The position numbers were made by a program, and so were the translations under genes. Of a stretch of DNA of 64,000 nt, positions 1 through 12,244 are shown piece by piece; position 1 is the stretch's first letter; each line of letters opens with the position of its first letter. The notes under the pieces were generated by a model. It made no database searches, had not been told where the DNA came from, and saw only the letters and a list, made by a program, of their open reading frames with translations. The DNA is from Apostichopus japonicus (taxonomy: Eukaryota > Echinodermata > Holothuroidea > Aspidochirotida > Stichopodidae): assembly GCF_037975245.1 (NCBI RefSeq), contig NC_092576.1, forward strand, positions 28,321,611 through 28,385,610. Reading direction: 5' to 3'.

Positions 1-388
1 CCTTTTGAAGTACTTCTATCTAAATTTAGGAGTATAAATATACTTCCCTCTTGTGAATGAACATTATATGATTTGAATTAAAAAGATACTGTTTATTATG
101 TGATTACAATCAGTTAGGAGTTTGTGTTGTTACGACAACCATATCCAATATCTATCTATATCTTTTGTATGTGCAGTCACATCTCGTCTATCTTGAAATG
201 ACGAAAACAGCTCTTTTAGCAGTTTTTAAGGATATTGTTTCATAGTTAATGTAGCTGGCTTTTGACAAATTGACTTGTAAAGGCTTAATATTTAGAGTTT
301 AAACTTCATTACCTTGATATGCTAATTTTGATATTGGTCGAAGATAGAACAGATTTGTTTCAACACATATAATCCTCTCCGAGTAGTT

Positions 389-2444
389 TCATTTAGAAAA
401 AAAGGCATGACATTTTACCCGATATAAATGAATAGCATGGTCTAGTATTACCCTTGCTTGTAGAAGTACTGCGGTTGCCTTTTTCCCGCAGGTACCATTC
501 CATGATTTTCCATCGATGTGGGACTTGATGAGTTTCAACTCGAAATCTAAGCGTTCCCTGCGAAGTCTCTGTAGTGAGTCGTAAACCTTCAGTAGGAAAC
601 CTTTGTTTTTCGTTTGCCTTTTATCTGCCAAACCAGTATCATAAGTGAAAAATTGTTCCACCAGCTTTCTTATTAAATCCTGTTTCACGTCTATATGAAT
701 CATTTTGGCGAATTCGTCGTCACCATTTACTTCAAAATCAGCATGCAATATGTCGACTTTTTCGTCTAGGATTAACTTTATCCGTGCAAGTGTACAAGGG
801 ATACCTAACTTTATGTGAAAAAAAAATCGAAAGTAGTTTTTCAGCTGCCGTTGCAAATAGATAGCTACCCTCGAGACTTCCTTGCTCGATCGTTGAGGAA
901 ACCATTGAGTATATTTGCTGTGGGTTTTCCTCATTGTCTGCAAATCCGTCGTTGAGTCTTTTCTCCACCTGTGCAAGAGACAATCCGGTTCTGATCTCCC
1001 TTACTTTAACCATCTCTCCGTCACCATTCTTGACTTTGAGTAAATGCTCGTAAAGTGATATCGATTCGGAGTAGGAACCGAAACGTCTTTTCAGTTCCGC
1101 CATTTTAAATACTGCATACAGTTGAAATTGTACAGAGCTTACGTTTTCGCTTATTTTTCTTATCTTTTTAATGAATTCTTTTCTTCTTTTAGGATTGGTG
1201 CAAAGGGTAACTAATCTGTAGTAGATATTGACGATTTCGTCCATGTCGAAGACTTTCTCAAGTAACCTTTGGCCTAATTTTGCAGCAACCGTGTAAACAT
1301 ATAGACTATCTCCAGCAGATAGCATACCGTTCATTTCTTGTTCAAATATATCTGTGAATAAATTTTTAGCTTCTTCATAATCTTCAACTTTTGCTGTCAT
1401 CTCAGCATTTTCTATCAAGCAAGGGTTATGGGCAGGATCTATTTCATGTCCTTTTGTGAAATGAACTAAGGTTTGACTAAGATATTCCTCACTGTTAGTT
1501 GTGTCTTTAGTGTTAAAGCGAGCTTTGTTAAGTTTTCCCAGCTGAAAATGCGCCTCAGCTGTTTCCTTCCTTGTAAGTTGGTCCTTAAAAATATCTTCCG
1601 CAACATCAATTTTGCCAAGTTTTCTATAAACTGAACCTGCCTTTTCAGCAACTTTGGCATCATTTTGGCTACATTCTAAAGCTTCTGCGATATATAACTC
1701 TGCATCCTTTGACTCACCTAAGGGTGATAACACTTCACCGATATAAACTTTGACAAGACTATTATCAGGCTCTTTTTGTAATATGGTTTGCAATATATCC
1801 TTTCCCGATTTCAGGTTTTCTTGCTTTTTCTTAATGGCATCTTTAGTCCAACCATATTGACCAATTGATAGTCGTGATCTTCTTCCGAACATCAAGGCCT
1901 TTTCGAACAGCCACTGGCAGTTATCGGGGTATCCTTTCAATGCCTTATCAAAAAACACTTGTGATTCTTCGATCCATTTTGGCCCCAAACGGGAAAGACA
2001 CTATGCACGTTTAGCAAATATATAATGTTCGTGTTTTGGGAAATTCTCCTTCTCTTCGTTCAGAGTTCTCAATGTTTCTTCATATTTAACTCGGTATGGA
2101 TCTTTCCACATGCGAAAACAATTAATCACGATTCCGTAGCCAATCCTAGCTTCGTTGTTTTCGCTTAAAGTATTTGTTATGTATTCGTCCGCCCGCTCGA
2201 GAAATTTCAGGGCTTTAGTAAGACTAGGTTTCTTATTGTTGCAGAATTTCCCACACGGATACTCGAGAAAGGCTTGATATATCTTGTGTTCCACTACCAT
2301 CGAGTCTTCTGCATTATTTTGAGCTTTGCGCTTCAGTTGTAGGAGGTCAAGATTCGTTATCTCGTCCAGACGCCATGATGGATGAAAATGACAAGGTAAG
2401 TTTTGCCACCAGTTTTCTGTCATCGCCATGTCTATAATAAACAA
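389..2444 (-). pseudogene. IFIT-like tetratricopeptide-repeat protein, interrupted
   Basis: This encodes a helical TPR protein of the IFIT type (interferon-induced protein with tetratricopeptide repeats; cytosolic RNA-binding antiviral factors in vertebrates, role in invertebrates unsettled). The N-terminal part (2444-2001) begins near MAMTENWW and has the PCHF segment seen near the start of IFITs. A TTATAG acceptor just before the ATG at 2427-2429 fits the usual IFIT layout of a tiny first exon and one large exon. The frame continues through 1988-738 with repeated helix pairs such as AEAHFQLGKLNKARF. Two lesions are seen. An in-frame TAG at 2001-2003 separates KRA from CLSRLGPKW. Near the A9 tract at about 820-828 the frame shifts, and the C-terminal part continues in another frame from FHIKLGIPC to a stop near 389. 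It may be a pseudogene, a null allele or a sequence with assembly errors. Family call is firm as TPR, moderate as IFIT. Confidence 0.7.
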
Positions 2445-3222
2445 AATGATATCAGAGCGTATGTATAACTCAACTGAAATACATTGAAACTTCGTTATTT
2501 TGTTTACAGATTACCCATAATAGAAAATGCATATTACAATAACTGTCTTCATCTGGTTGCGGTATGGTAAACGTCATCAACTTAGAAACAATAATTACCG
2601 GAAGACAACCCATATATTTCAGATCGCATTCGAATTGCATCTGAGCCAAACAGATGTAGCCTCATATAAGTTAATGGGTACAAAAGATCTTGGCAGTACA
2701 ATTCTGCTACACCAAATAACGAACATGCAAGAATATTACAAATAAACAATATCAGCTAATTCATACGATTATTTTGTGTTTTCAACCTGTTATAACCTGT
2801 ATATAAATTTTAAGCTTAAATTACCTGTTACTCCACTGACTGTAGTGCTGCAGATACACGTAATACACGTATATGAATACAGTAAAAAAATACAACAAAC
2901 ATATAAATACGAAGCTAATGGAATTACCCGTTCATCAGTATTGTTTAATAATCTTTTAAGGAGGTCAAAGTTTGATATTCCAGATGCAAACAACGATTAC
3001 GTCAAAATGCTTGTGTATGCATTGTACATAATAGAATAACGTGCAACGTATGCATGGTATTCTGCTACGCATTGTAAATGATAACTATGTATGTATGTAT
3101 TTTATATCCTTCTCAAGGCTCTCCAGCTGACCGAAGTCAGTCTCTTACATTCATATTTAACGTCCATGATTATGGGTTATCAATTGTCAAAACTCTGTAA
3201 CTGGACGACATACATAAATCTT
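2445..3222. other. No recognisable gene
   Basis: AT-rich DNA upstream of the IFIT-like gene. Open frames of 60-90 codons on both strands show no motif, splice logic or composition that separates them from chance. A promoter and a short first exon of the IFIT-like gene are expected here, but I could not place them. Confidence 0.4.
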
Positions 3223-3288
3223 GGAGTGACTCGAACTCAGGACCTCATGATTGAAAGGCTCCGGCGTTCACCACCGAGCTAACACTCC
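3223..3288 (-). repeat. tRNA-like sequence, probably SINE head or tRNA pseudogene
   Basis: On the minus strand a 66-nt segment starts GGAGTGT and ends CACTCC, giving a 6 of 7 bp acceptor stem. It has an A-box-like TAGCTCGGTGGTGA and a B-box-like GAGTTCGAGTC. The anticodon arm does not fold into a clean 5-bp stem with a 7-nt loop, so a functional tRNA is unlikely; a tRNA-derived SINE fragment is the better reading. Confidence 0.5.
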
Positions 3289-4299
3289 ACAAATCTAGAG
3301 TTGTATAAGCAGTTTGCAAATATCGCCAAAGCAAAAGAGAAAAATCTTGAGCATATTTTAAGAGCATTTTGCAGTATGCTATATACAGTACGAGACAGCA
3401 TCAGGGCATACCATAGTGATGAAATCTTTTACCATGTAAATTATAACGTAGTCGGTTAATTTGACTGTCCGCTGTCGTCAGTTATGAAGGTGTAAATGAT
3501 GTGCTAACCACACATATATCCTACAGACTGTACAGAACTCTAAATTGTAATAAAAAGTAAACAAACCAACTTTTTCAACGATGTATTTGAACATTACGTC
3601 TTTATGTGCTTGAAATATTTCCGTCATGCAGACATGGTTGTATTCCCATCCAGCCCTAACCCGCATATTCTTTATATCGAACTACAATACAATCCAAAAC
3701 ACTGTATGTTCTGGCAATTTGAATATTCGGTCTGAAGCCGGCTATGGTACTTGCTTAATGATTGATAACCAGTATACCCCTACCTTTAAACCAACGTATC
3801 CTTCCTCTACGAAGAGATATTAGTCTGCATACGAAAGATGCTTTCAACATATTACGCTTGTATTACTAGGTCAAACTTTGAACCACACTATAACCAATTG
3901 CACCTCTTTGGATTGACATGCATGTGTGCAAAGAAAGACTGGAATTGTCTCGAAATCTATTTAAGGCAATGGAAACCGATCAGTGCATTTTGAACTTGAA
4001 TTTTACAAACTCCAATAGTTTTGAACAGTGAGATGGTAACAAAGACTTTCATCTCAGTGACCATTGTGTCAAACGTTTACTAACCCTACAAATAAGTACT
4101 TATTTCAGACAGATATATATATATAAAAAAACAGTTTCCACTGAAAAAACTGAAAGTGTTTAACACACAATATATTAGTTTATTCATAAATGTTCTATGC
4201 AGGGCTTTCACGTCATTAATATAGTCGTAACGACTTTCTCATATCGCTTACTTGACTATCCTTGGATACGTATGCTTGACGTCTTGCATTATACACAAG
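3289..4299. other. No recognisable gene; probable intron or 5' flank of the fibrinogen-like gene
   Basis: No coding exon is recognisable. The next exon to the right opens in phase 2 after an acceptor at 4298-4299, so earlier exons (signal peptide, linker, start of the fibrinogen domain) must exist upstream; I could not identify them here. Confidence 0.4.
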
Positions 4300-6125
4300 A
4301 CGGTGTTTACAGCATCCAGCAATCCGGATGGCCGGGTACTGCGTTCAATGTAACATGTAAGATGGACCATGGTGAAGGATGGACTGTAAGTATTTGGTTT
4401 TAGGACTAGGAATTGTTTTTAGGACTCACATATACAAAGAAATGTTGACAATTTTTAAATACCGATCAACAAATATGCGTACAGCTTAAATCAACATTTA
4501 ACTATAACGTTGGCTATATATTTAACTATAGAGAAAATATGAATGTTATTCTTGCAAATACTACTCAAAGAGGGTGTCACTTCAATGATAGGGTATTTAC
4601 GTTGTTATAAAGCATTTTTTTTGTGGAGAGAAATTTATAAGCATTTCTAGAAATATTAAAACAACTTGTAAGTCTAGTTTTTCTACTACAATTTTTCTGA
4701 GAAAAGAGTCTGTGTCTCTATTTTGATTGATAATAACCTTTCTTTTTTTCTTTTTTACACACTTATCCGATACTGTGTAATCTTTAGTTCAGATTTCTTC
4801 AATTTTTTGTGCACCCTTAGGTGTTTCAACGTCGTAATGATGGATCGATTTCCTTCGTCCAAACATGAACTACGTATAAACAAGGATTTGGCGATCTACA
4901 AAGTAATTTCTGGCTTGGAAATGACAAACTTCATTACTGGACAAATCAGAGAGACTACACCCTTCGCTTCAACATTTCTCTTGCTGATGGGTCGCATAAG
5001 TATGCTCAATTTACAGAGTTTGAAATAGAGTCTAAGACCAACAACTACATGATAACTAAAATTGGCACCCGTAGTGGAAATACAGGTTTGTTTCTTACTT
5101 CATTGTGTATTTTTCTCCCACAGTAAGCGTATGCCCATTAATTTTGTTATGATCATATTTTAATGGAGAATTCTCCTTAGGCAGAGAGAGCGATGTTCGC
5201 ACTCTGATGAATGACGGAACAGTGGCGACTTTTCTAACCATTTTCGTACCAAAATTTTGGAATATTTTCTCCTTTGTATCTTTAAAAGTGAACTTCTCTT
5301 CATCATTATAACTGTGACAGTTTAGGATGAAGTTATCTAAACTATATTTATTTGTGCCTATTTTATCGAATTCTTGGCGATATACACAGTTGACTTTTGT
5401 ATCTCCAATCTCGTCTAATCACAAGTGTATTACAATTTCCTCGAAATAAGATATTTGTAACTTTTCTCAATTCTGACCAGTTAATGAAATGAAAACAAAA
5501 ATACCATAATATTGGCACATGCAACGTATTCTATGCTAGTTACACTACTTCTAAATACGACTAACAGTTATTGTGTAATTTGGAATGTGAGGTTGTCAAT
5601 AACATCTCGGTTTCAACAAATATACGGTATCAAATAGATAACCTTCCAGCAGCTATGAAAACTTGAAAGCTACCGCAGCAATGAAAGGGTATGCCCAGTC
5701 AGGGAGGTGGAAGCGCATTGGTCCAGTCAGTTGTATAAACAAGGAATAGAACGACGCAAGATCGTGCTTCCATTGTCGATAAAAGCTAGTGTCAATTGTT
5801 TTTTATGTTACTTGCCTCATTCCATAAATACATACTAACCTGGAATTACCTAGGTAATGAACTGAACTGACACAAGATGAGCAGAACTAGAAATGTAAGA
5901 GTTTGCAAAATCTAGAACAGTAAAAGAAGTACAAAATGCACTCATGCTCAAAGTGCGGTTTTAAAACAATGATGCCCTTCATGTGAGTCTGAAGTTAAAG
6001 AGGTTTATATTTTTGGACATCCTTCGTCAGGATTTAAGCCAGATGCGAAAATTCATATCTTATTAGACTTTAATGACACACTACCAAAATAAGCATTTTC
6101 ATAGCCAAAACAATTTCTTAACTAT

Positions 6126-6975
6126 GTGTGAGGTAGTGCCCAGTGAGCTACCGACTATTTACGTAATGGGCATGTATAACAGCGCAATTTCATGTTTCGT
6201 TAGCTTAGGAAACAGCTGACTTCGACTACTTAGAAATCTGCCACGGCAATAGTTTGCCCGAGTACTTCTAGTTGGTAGTGCGGATACACATGTATATTTT
6301 TATTGTAAAAGTTTTCTTTCATATTAACCCATTTTATCTTATTTCATTTTATCTTATCTTATTTTATCTTATTTCAGGTATCTTGTATCTTGTATTTCAG
6401 GTATCTTGTATTGGCCGTTTGAGGACAAACTTCCTTTAGCAGGGGAGAGTGTGAGGTAGTGCCCAGTGAGCTACCGACTATTTACGTAATGGGCATGTAC
6501 TCTCCAGCATACTTTTGTTCGACTTGGCGTCCCCTGTTCAGCGCTTTCGGTTTCGCTAAGTAGGCCCTGTTCGTTCTCTCTTTATTCTATTCACTCCGAA
6601 ATCTCCTTGCGTTACGTTCAGCGGCAGCCATATTGTGTACATTCCTATTTGTTTTCATTACCATTATTTATTGAGAGACGTAGCTCATCAGCCACCATGT
6701 TAGAGTAATTAACTCATCTCCGGGAAAAGATAATATCCACCGCCCTCTTACAATGCTACAAACTTAACCGCCCAATAAAGTTGCCACCACGTACGGAGAA
6801 GTACGGAAGCTATGTGATTTGTTGTGTTTGTTTTCCCTACTCTCTGTCATAACATATGGTTAAGAATGGTTAAGTGTATATATGAGCCAGGAGTTATGAC
6901 GAAATTCCTATATTAAAGTTCTTTGCACTAATTTGGTTAAACTTATATTATTCAATTCCGCCATAAGAACTTTGG
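6126..6975 (+). mobile_element. Gypsy-like LTR retrotransposon remnant
   Basis: An identical 51-nt direct repeat occurs at 6126-6176 and 6449-6499, beginning GTGTGAGGTAGTGCC. The second copy is directly preceded by a purine tract (AGCAGGGGAGAG), as expected for a polypurine tract before a 3' LTR starting TGTGAGG. The right LTR would run to about 6963-6980 and holds AATAAA near 6770. The left LTR is cut to its first ~50 nt and almost all internal sequence is gone. No gag or pol frame remains. The 3' boundary is uncertain. Confidence 0.5.
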
Positions 6976-7009
6976 GGGTGTTTGTTTGCAATAACTATAA
7001 CATTATGAC

Positions 7010-8180
7010 CAGGGACGTAGCTAAGGCCTGATGATGGGGGGGGGGGAGTGGCTAAAATTCCAACTGGATGTGTTTTGAAGCCAGAAAATTCCGACTGCTG
7101 CCTTGTACTCCCCCCCCCCCCGCCCCGTACTACTCGTCAACATTAACAGTTGAAAGCGCGCGTAGCCAGCGGAATTTTTTTCGATACTTTTACCATTGGC
7201 CCTCACTTCACAAACTTATTAATCACTCTGGTTAAGCAAGTAAGCAACTGAGTATAGTTATCTGCTTGAAGGCTACATAGACTACTGACTACAAAAGCTA
7301 TCTATGTTAATGTAACAAAGGTTAGAACTTTTTTTTCAACAAATTATATTCGACGACATAGTGAATTACCAAAGAATACAGTGCTTGTTACTAGCACCCT
7401 TAATATTATTTTCTTTGGTGGGGGGGGGGGGTGGGGCTATTAATCACTCACATGAAAAAATTCAATTGTTCACCATATTCCAACTGAGCATTTGGAATGA
7501 AGTGAACAATTAAACAATTTGCAGAAAAATGTTAAGTTGACGAGATACAAAAAGTTGTCAATTAAACATTTTGCAGAAAATTTTTCAATTTCTCAGTTGG
7601 AATGAAGTGAACAATTCAAAATTTTTCAAAAAATGTCCAATTGACGAGATATGATAAGTTGTCAATTAAACATTTTCAGAAAATTGTTCAATTGCTCAGT
7701 TAAAGCAACTGAGCAATCCAGCTTTTTTTCTGATTTTTGGATAAGATTTTATCTTGTTATCTCAACAATTTACTGGAAAATGTCAACTTATGGGGCAAAG
7801 TTTTTCTTATGTTGATGGCACTTTTAAGCTTCCGTAGATTAGCAACTAACGAACAGGGTCAACCCACCCAATAGCAAAGTTAATACATAAATTAACCGAA
7901 TTGAAGCGTTCTGTTAGGCATTTTTTTAGAGTATTCAAAATCATACGAAGTTTTGTATGGTGGAGTATAAGGATCGCGAGATACAATTTCTCAATGTGAG
8001 AAGGAAAACGTTGTAAATATGGCTGATTAAAGGTCAACTTTGACCGAAAATTTTAGGTCACTCACAAATTACAAGAATATGTGAAAATTAGAATGCGACA
8101 GTCGGAAAAATTAGAGTGTGACAGTCGGAAAGGCGGTGAGAACCCCCCCCCCCCACACCCTCCCTCTAGCGACGTCCCTG
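7010..8180. mobile_element. Non-autonomous hAT-like DNA transposon with perfect 8-bp target duplication
   Basis: The element starts CAGGGACGTAGC and ends with the inverted copy GCGACGTCCCTG. It is flanked on both sides by ATTATGAC (7002-7009 and 8181-8188). An 8-bp target duplication and a CAGGG terminus are typical of hAT elements. It is 1171 bp long, has no transposase frame, and contains G/C homopolymer runs and internal repeats. It lies in the intron between the second and third visible exons of the fibrinogen-like gene. Confidence 0.8.
7491..7711. repeat. Internal ~105-bp tandem repeat of the hAT-like element
   Basis: The string TTGGAATGAAGTGAACAATT recurs at 7492 and 7597, each followed by diverged GACGAGATA..AAGTTGTCAATTAAACATTTT. 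About two units with a spacing near 105 bp are present, suggesting a subterminal repeat array inside the transposon. Confidence 0.6.
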
Positions 8181-8629
8181 ATTATGACGCATATGCTATT
8201 CAACTCAAACATGTATCTCTAATTCTAAGCACTGGATTCATTATGTAAACATAAGAGTCGGAAACCATATGTTCTTATTGTTGCATATACAAGCATACAA
8301 TTCCTTTCTTCTTCTTTTTTTAACACAGAAAATACTTTCCCGGGGTATAGAGGCAAACACTTTAGCACGCATGACCGTGACAATGACGCTAGCGGTAATT
8401 TCAACTGTGCTGAGAGACACTGTAGCGGTTGGTGGCACTCTACTTGCTATAATACTCAACGATACTGCAATCGATTTCGATATAACAGCAGCTGTAACAC
8501 CATCTGCACTGACGATAACTTAATGGTAACTACAATGGAGCAGGTGCAGAGAGCATCTTCAGCTATTTTTATCCTAGTACGTGGTGTAATATTACATTCG
8601 TTGAGATGAAGATTCGTCCATCATCTTGA

Positions 8630-10354
8630 CCAAGACATGTCAACGAGAAACAACAAGGACAACAGTCATAAAATCAAAGAAACAGCATTAAGCGTAGATA
8701 GAAATAAGATGAAAAATATCAGAAAACAAATCATTTTATTTGTTAAATGCTATATATAAAACTATAAATCAGATCATTGGGAACATTACACATGACTGTT
8801 AATCAACTATGTTAAAGGAATAACTTAACAATGTTGTTTTTATCTAATGTTCTGAAAGTATCGGTGTATGGAGTTGACAAGCTATGAATGTATGACTACT
8901 TACGTGCTTTTTGCTCTTAGGAATGATCGATACATCATATATCACTGTGACACTAAACGAAAAAAAAATAGAAACTCAGTTATGCATTATTTACTAGAAA
9001 GATTCTCCAACCTGAATAATTGTGGACAGAGACTGCTCAAAAGAGACCACGAAGATAAATGATATCGTAGATTCATTTCAAAACTCGCGTCATTTCTTTA
9101 CTCGTATTTTCGTTGTGTTTATAAACACATATGCTGTCAGAAAGAAGTTCCACTAGGATATTAAACACGGAGTGGATTTTAAGACCAAATAACTTTCACT
9201 TCTCGTTTCTTTAATATTCCCAGCAGAAATAGTAATAGAATCAACGAAAACTTAAACTTAAAGAAAGGAACTTACACCAATGTTACTCTGGTCAAGATTA
9301 TTACTGGCGAGCATACGTGCAATCCTAAAAATAGTTTGATGAAGCAACGCTTTCTCACCATGGGTCGCGAAACGAAACAAGTGCGGGTCGAGAGCGCGGT
9401 AGTGGAAGACAAAGGTCAAATCACACACAAAAGCATTGTGGCCATTGCACGTACACCAAAATAACAATATGAACCAATAATTCATACACAAGTAGGTAAT
9501 AACACATTACTTGTCTATCAATTAACGTAAAACTATAAAGATCGTAGGAGATCAAAGGTCAATCATGGTTAAATATATACGGAAAGGTTGTTTGCTAGTT
9601 ACTCCTAGACTATACGGCTGATAGACTTTAAACTTAGTGGGTACGTGCTAAGGCATTTGTTGTTTGGCCTGTATGACTATTGACGCCATAAGGACAACGG
9701 TCACAGGTCTACTAACCCATATAGTACTGTGGCCATTACACGTATACTAAAATAAGCGTTTTGAAAACAACTCATGGACCATAAGACCGATGGACTTCAA
9801 ACTTGTTGAGTTTGTGCTTTGAGATGGGTTGTAGTACATGTGTGACTAATGGAGTCGTCATGTAGTTAGAGGTAAGAGGTCAATAACAAACAACATATCT
9901 TCAATTACAGTTAAATGCCAAATATCACCTGATCAAAGGAGGTAAAGGTTACCATTGGCCAAATTTTGCACGTAGCAAAATCACATAGACTGCGTGGTTA
10001 ACTTATTTCAAGTTTCAAGTGTATGATATTTCTTCGGTGGCTTTGTTCATTGCTTAACAAACTTGCTACAAATTCATAGTCAGTAATAACAAACTTGTTC
10101 TTTGGTTAAATGTAAATTCCAAACCTTAAAAGTGTTCAAAATGTTTTACCAACGAGGTACTTTATTATGAATAAATTGTTTGAATGGACGTTTATACCCA
10201 AATATAAGGGTGAGATTTGCAACTCCATGAATTGCTTTCTTGTGTTGTCTTTACGATGGCGCTCTTGAAGATTTTAAACAACACCACTCTAGAAAGCGAA
10301 CGAAGAAATCATTAGGTCTTTGCGGTTCCAAAATCAACCTCTCATTCATTGTAG
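8630..10354. other. Intergenic, with old degenerate repeats and no recognisable gene
   Basis: No supportable coding exon. From about 9438 to 9900 there are diverged internal repeats: GTGGCCATTGCACGTACACC at 9438 returns as GTGGCCATTACACGTATACT at 9729, and GACTTTAAACTTAGTGGGTA near 9625 returns near 9793. This looks like an old non-coding repeat family. Confidence 0.4.
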
Positions 10355-10450
10355 GGGAAATGTTTCAGCTTCCCTGACCGAGATAATGACGCATTTGGTA
10401 ATTTCATCATAAACATATGACTGCCGGATTGGTGGCACTTCGATTTTCAA
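10355..10450 (+). pseudogene. Decayed second fibrinogen-domain exon
   Basis: After a TCATTGTAG acceptor, one frame reads GKCFSFPDRDNDAFGNF, then a TGA at 10418-10420, then LPDWWHFDF. This matches the Ca-site plus Trp-Trp segment of exon c of the gene to the left (KHFSTHDRDNDASGNF..GWWH). It lacks the Cys residues flanking that motif and has an in-frame stop, so it is a relic of a duplicated FReD gene. Other exons of this copy were not found. Confidence 0.55.
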
Positions 10451-11971
10451 GTCGTGGTAATAAGCCTCGTATCCTAGACTGAAAGTTATTTTTTATTACT
10501 TATATTCAGTTTTCAAATAATTATGAGTTGCTTTGGGTATATAGAAAACTGTTCCAAATTTGATGAAATTGCACGGAACCGATGGAACAGACTGGCGTAA
10601 CGTTTTCAGTCCTTAATGAGGTGAACCATCAACAGTGGGCAACGTAAAACGTTGTGTCTCTCATTATCATATGAATTACAGGTTGAGAGGAAATGGTATT
10701 TTAAAAATAGCTCAATGTTAGGAACACAGTTGTTTTTGTAAGTGCTAGGCAGACATGGTTGTTTCGACGTAGCGTGACGTACAGGTTGGTGCCACTGGGA
10801 GAAGAGACCGAGCCACTCCTTGCAAACTAATTTATATGACATTCGGTAAGGTTACTCGACCGTAACTTGGAACTGCAGTAATTGTGCTCTACGTTTAGAA
10901 ATTAGCATAATAATACACTACCATTTAAAACGTGCATTACAGCAATTAGCGTAGCAAATCTTTAAAGTAACATGCTGCATCATAACACTCTCCAGAAGGA
11001 TCCATAATGCCTATGAGAATGACTGTACACTTTTGAGTGAATGCGGTTGCTTTGTGGTAGATGGGAGCTTGGTCAAGAGTCATTGCAAAAACAATTTATA
11101 TCTTGCAGGATTTGGAGTTAATTCTGATAAATTTCTTGACGTTACTTGATACTTTAAACTCATTAAAGTGCAGCATATTAGCCCAAAGAGATGATCCCTC
11201 TTATGTGTAGCTTAAAGAACTTAAACATATAGTTGATAGAAGTTTTGAAATATTCCTTATACATGTGGTTACAATGTATCTGTAGTGTCTGAACGACGGC
11301 ATTTTGAGAATGCTACTCGATCATCAGCATTCACTTGGAGGAAAGTTTAGGATCATAGCTACGATTAAGTTTATCAATTAAATCTCATCTTGAATCATGC
11401 CAGGTATCTTTCGAAAAGTTTACACAGACTGATATTTGTTTTCTTCTGATAAACTATTAATATCTAGGTCATACTTAGACAACAGCTCTGTGATTACATC
11501 GGGACATCATTGATTAAATGGTATCATTGGAAATACGATCGGAATAATAGTAAAAAAGTGTTTTCATTATAACCTTGGTGATATTATTTCTACGGTAGTA
11601 TATTATTCTCCCACTTCCATGAAATTAACTATGAGACTCTTACCCATTAACTGTTATTTGAACAAACATCAGTATCGGGAACATCTCGAGGTTAAATTCC
11701 ACTACCGATCTTTTTGTTTTGAAAACTTGGGAATACCTTCACTCTGTTGTGTTGTTTAAAACATGAATAAAGAACTTGTGATATCAACTAAAAACTAGTA
11801 AAATAAATGAGGTTTCTCTATTTCTAAACCAATGTTTAACGTAACATATTCAATATGACGGTCCTTAGTTTGATATTCTGCAAAATAAATAACCAATGGG
11901 ATCAGGCAGCGTGTCATCTAACTAACGATCATGATGCCAGTGTCCAATATCAGTCGATTCTCACAGAGATT
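10451..11971. other. No recognisable gene
   Basis: AT-rich intergenic DNA. Short open frames on both strands carry no motif I recognise. Confidence 0.35.
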
Positions 11972-12244
11972 ACAGTAACTACTGTAAATCTTAAAGTTTT
12001 GTACCACAGTAAATTCTGGATCGTGCTGACAAATATGATAAATCGGTAGCATGTGCTATTAAGTTTACAGTAAGAACTGAGGTTATTTGTAATTCCAACA
12101 AAATACAAATACCAAACAACTGGTTTGTTGGAATTACACATATCCTCAGTTCTTACTGTAATCCTAATAGCACATTCTACCGATTTATAGCACGATCCAG
12201 ATTTTACTGTGGTACAAAACTGTAAAATTTACAGTAGTTACTGT
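11972..12244. mobile_element. Fold-back (long inverted repeat) element
   Basis: Arms 11972-12102 and 12124-12244 are imperfect reverse complements over about 120-130 bp. Both begin ACAGTAACTACTGTAAA at the outer end and meet at AATTCCAACAAA/TTTGTTGGAATT around a 21-nt loop. There is no coding capacity. This is a MITE- or foldback-type repeat; the family is not identified and no clear target duplication is seen. Weaker outer symmetry (CACAGAGA../..TATGTG) suggests the full element may extend to about 11962-12257. Confidence 0.75.

Larger units (their letters stand above)
4300..8629 (+). pseudogene. Fibrinogen-related domain (FReD) lectin gene, 3' exons, broken
   Basis: Three exons encode the C-terminal fibrinogen domain of a ficolin/tenascin/fibrinogen-like-protein-A type secreted protein. 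Exon a, 4300-4385: DGVYSI..GWPGTAFNVTC..GEGWT. Exon b, 4821-5085: VFQRRNDGS, YKQGFGDL, FWLGNDKLHYWT, then YTLRFNISLADG. Exon c, 8329-8629: the Ca-site-like HDRDNDASGNF, the GWWH..CYN motif, and the terminal MKIRPSS before TGA. Junctions are GT-AG. Two lesions are visible: TGA at 4866-4868 where the family has Trp (QT*TTYKQGFG), and a one-base frameshift at about 8515-8523, after which SIFSYFYPSTWC reads in another frame. Between CYNT and the frameshift there is an unusual Cys-rich insert (RYCNRFRYNSSCNTIC) absent from typical FReDs. Upstream exons were not found. The family usually recognises acetylated sugars in innate immunity. Confidence 0.75.

Noticed and set aside
3223-3288. Functional tRNA gene
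   Set aside because: The anticodon arm does not fold properly and the B box is imperfect; a SINE or pseudogene explains it better.
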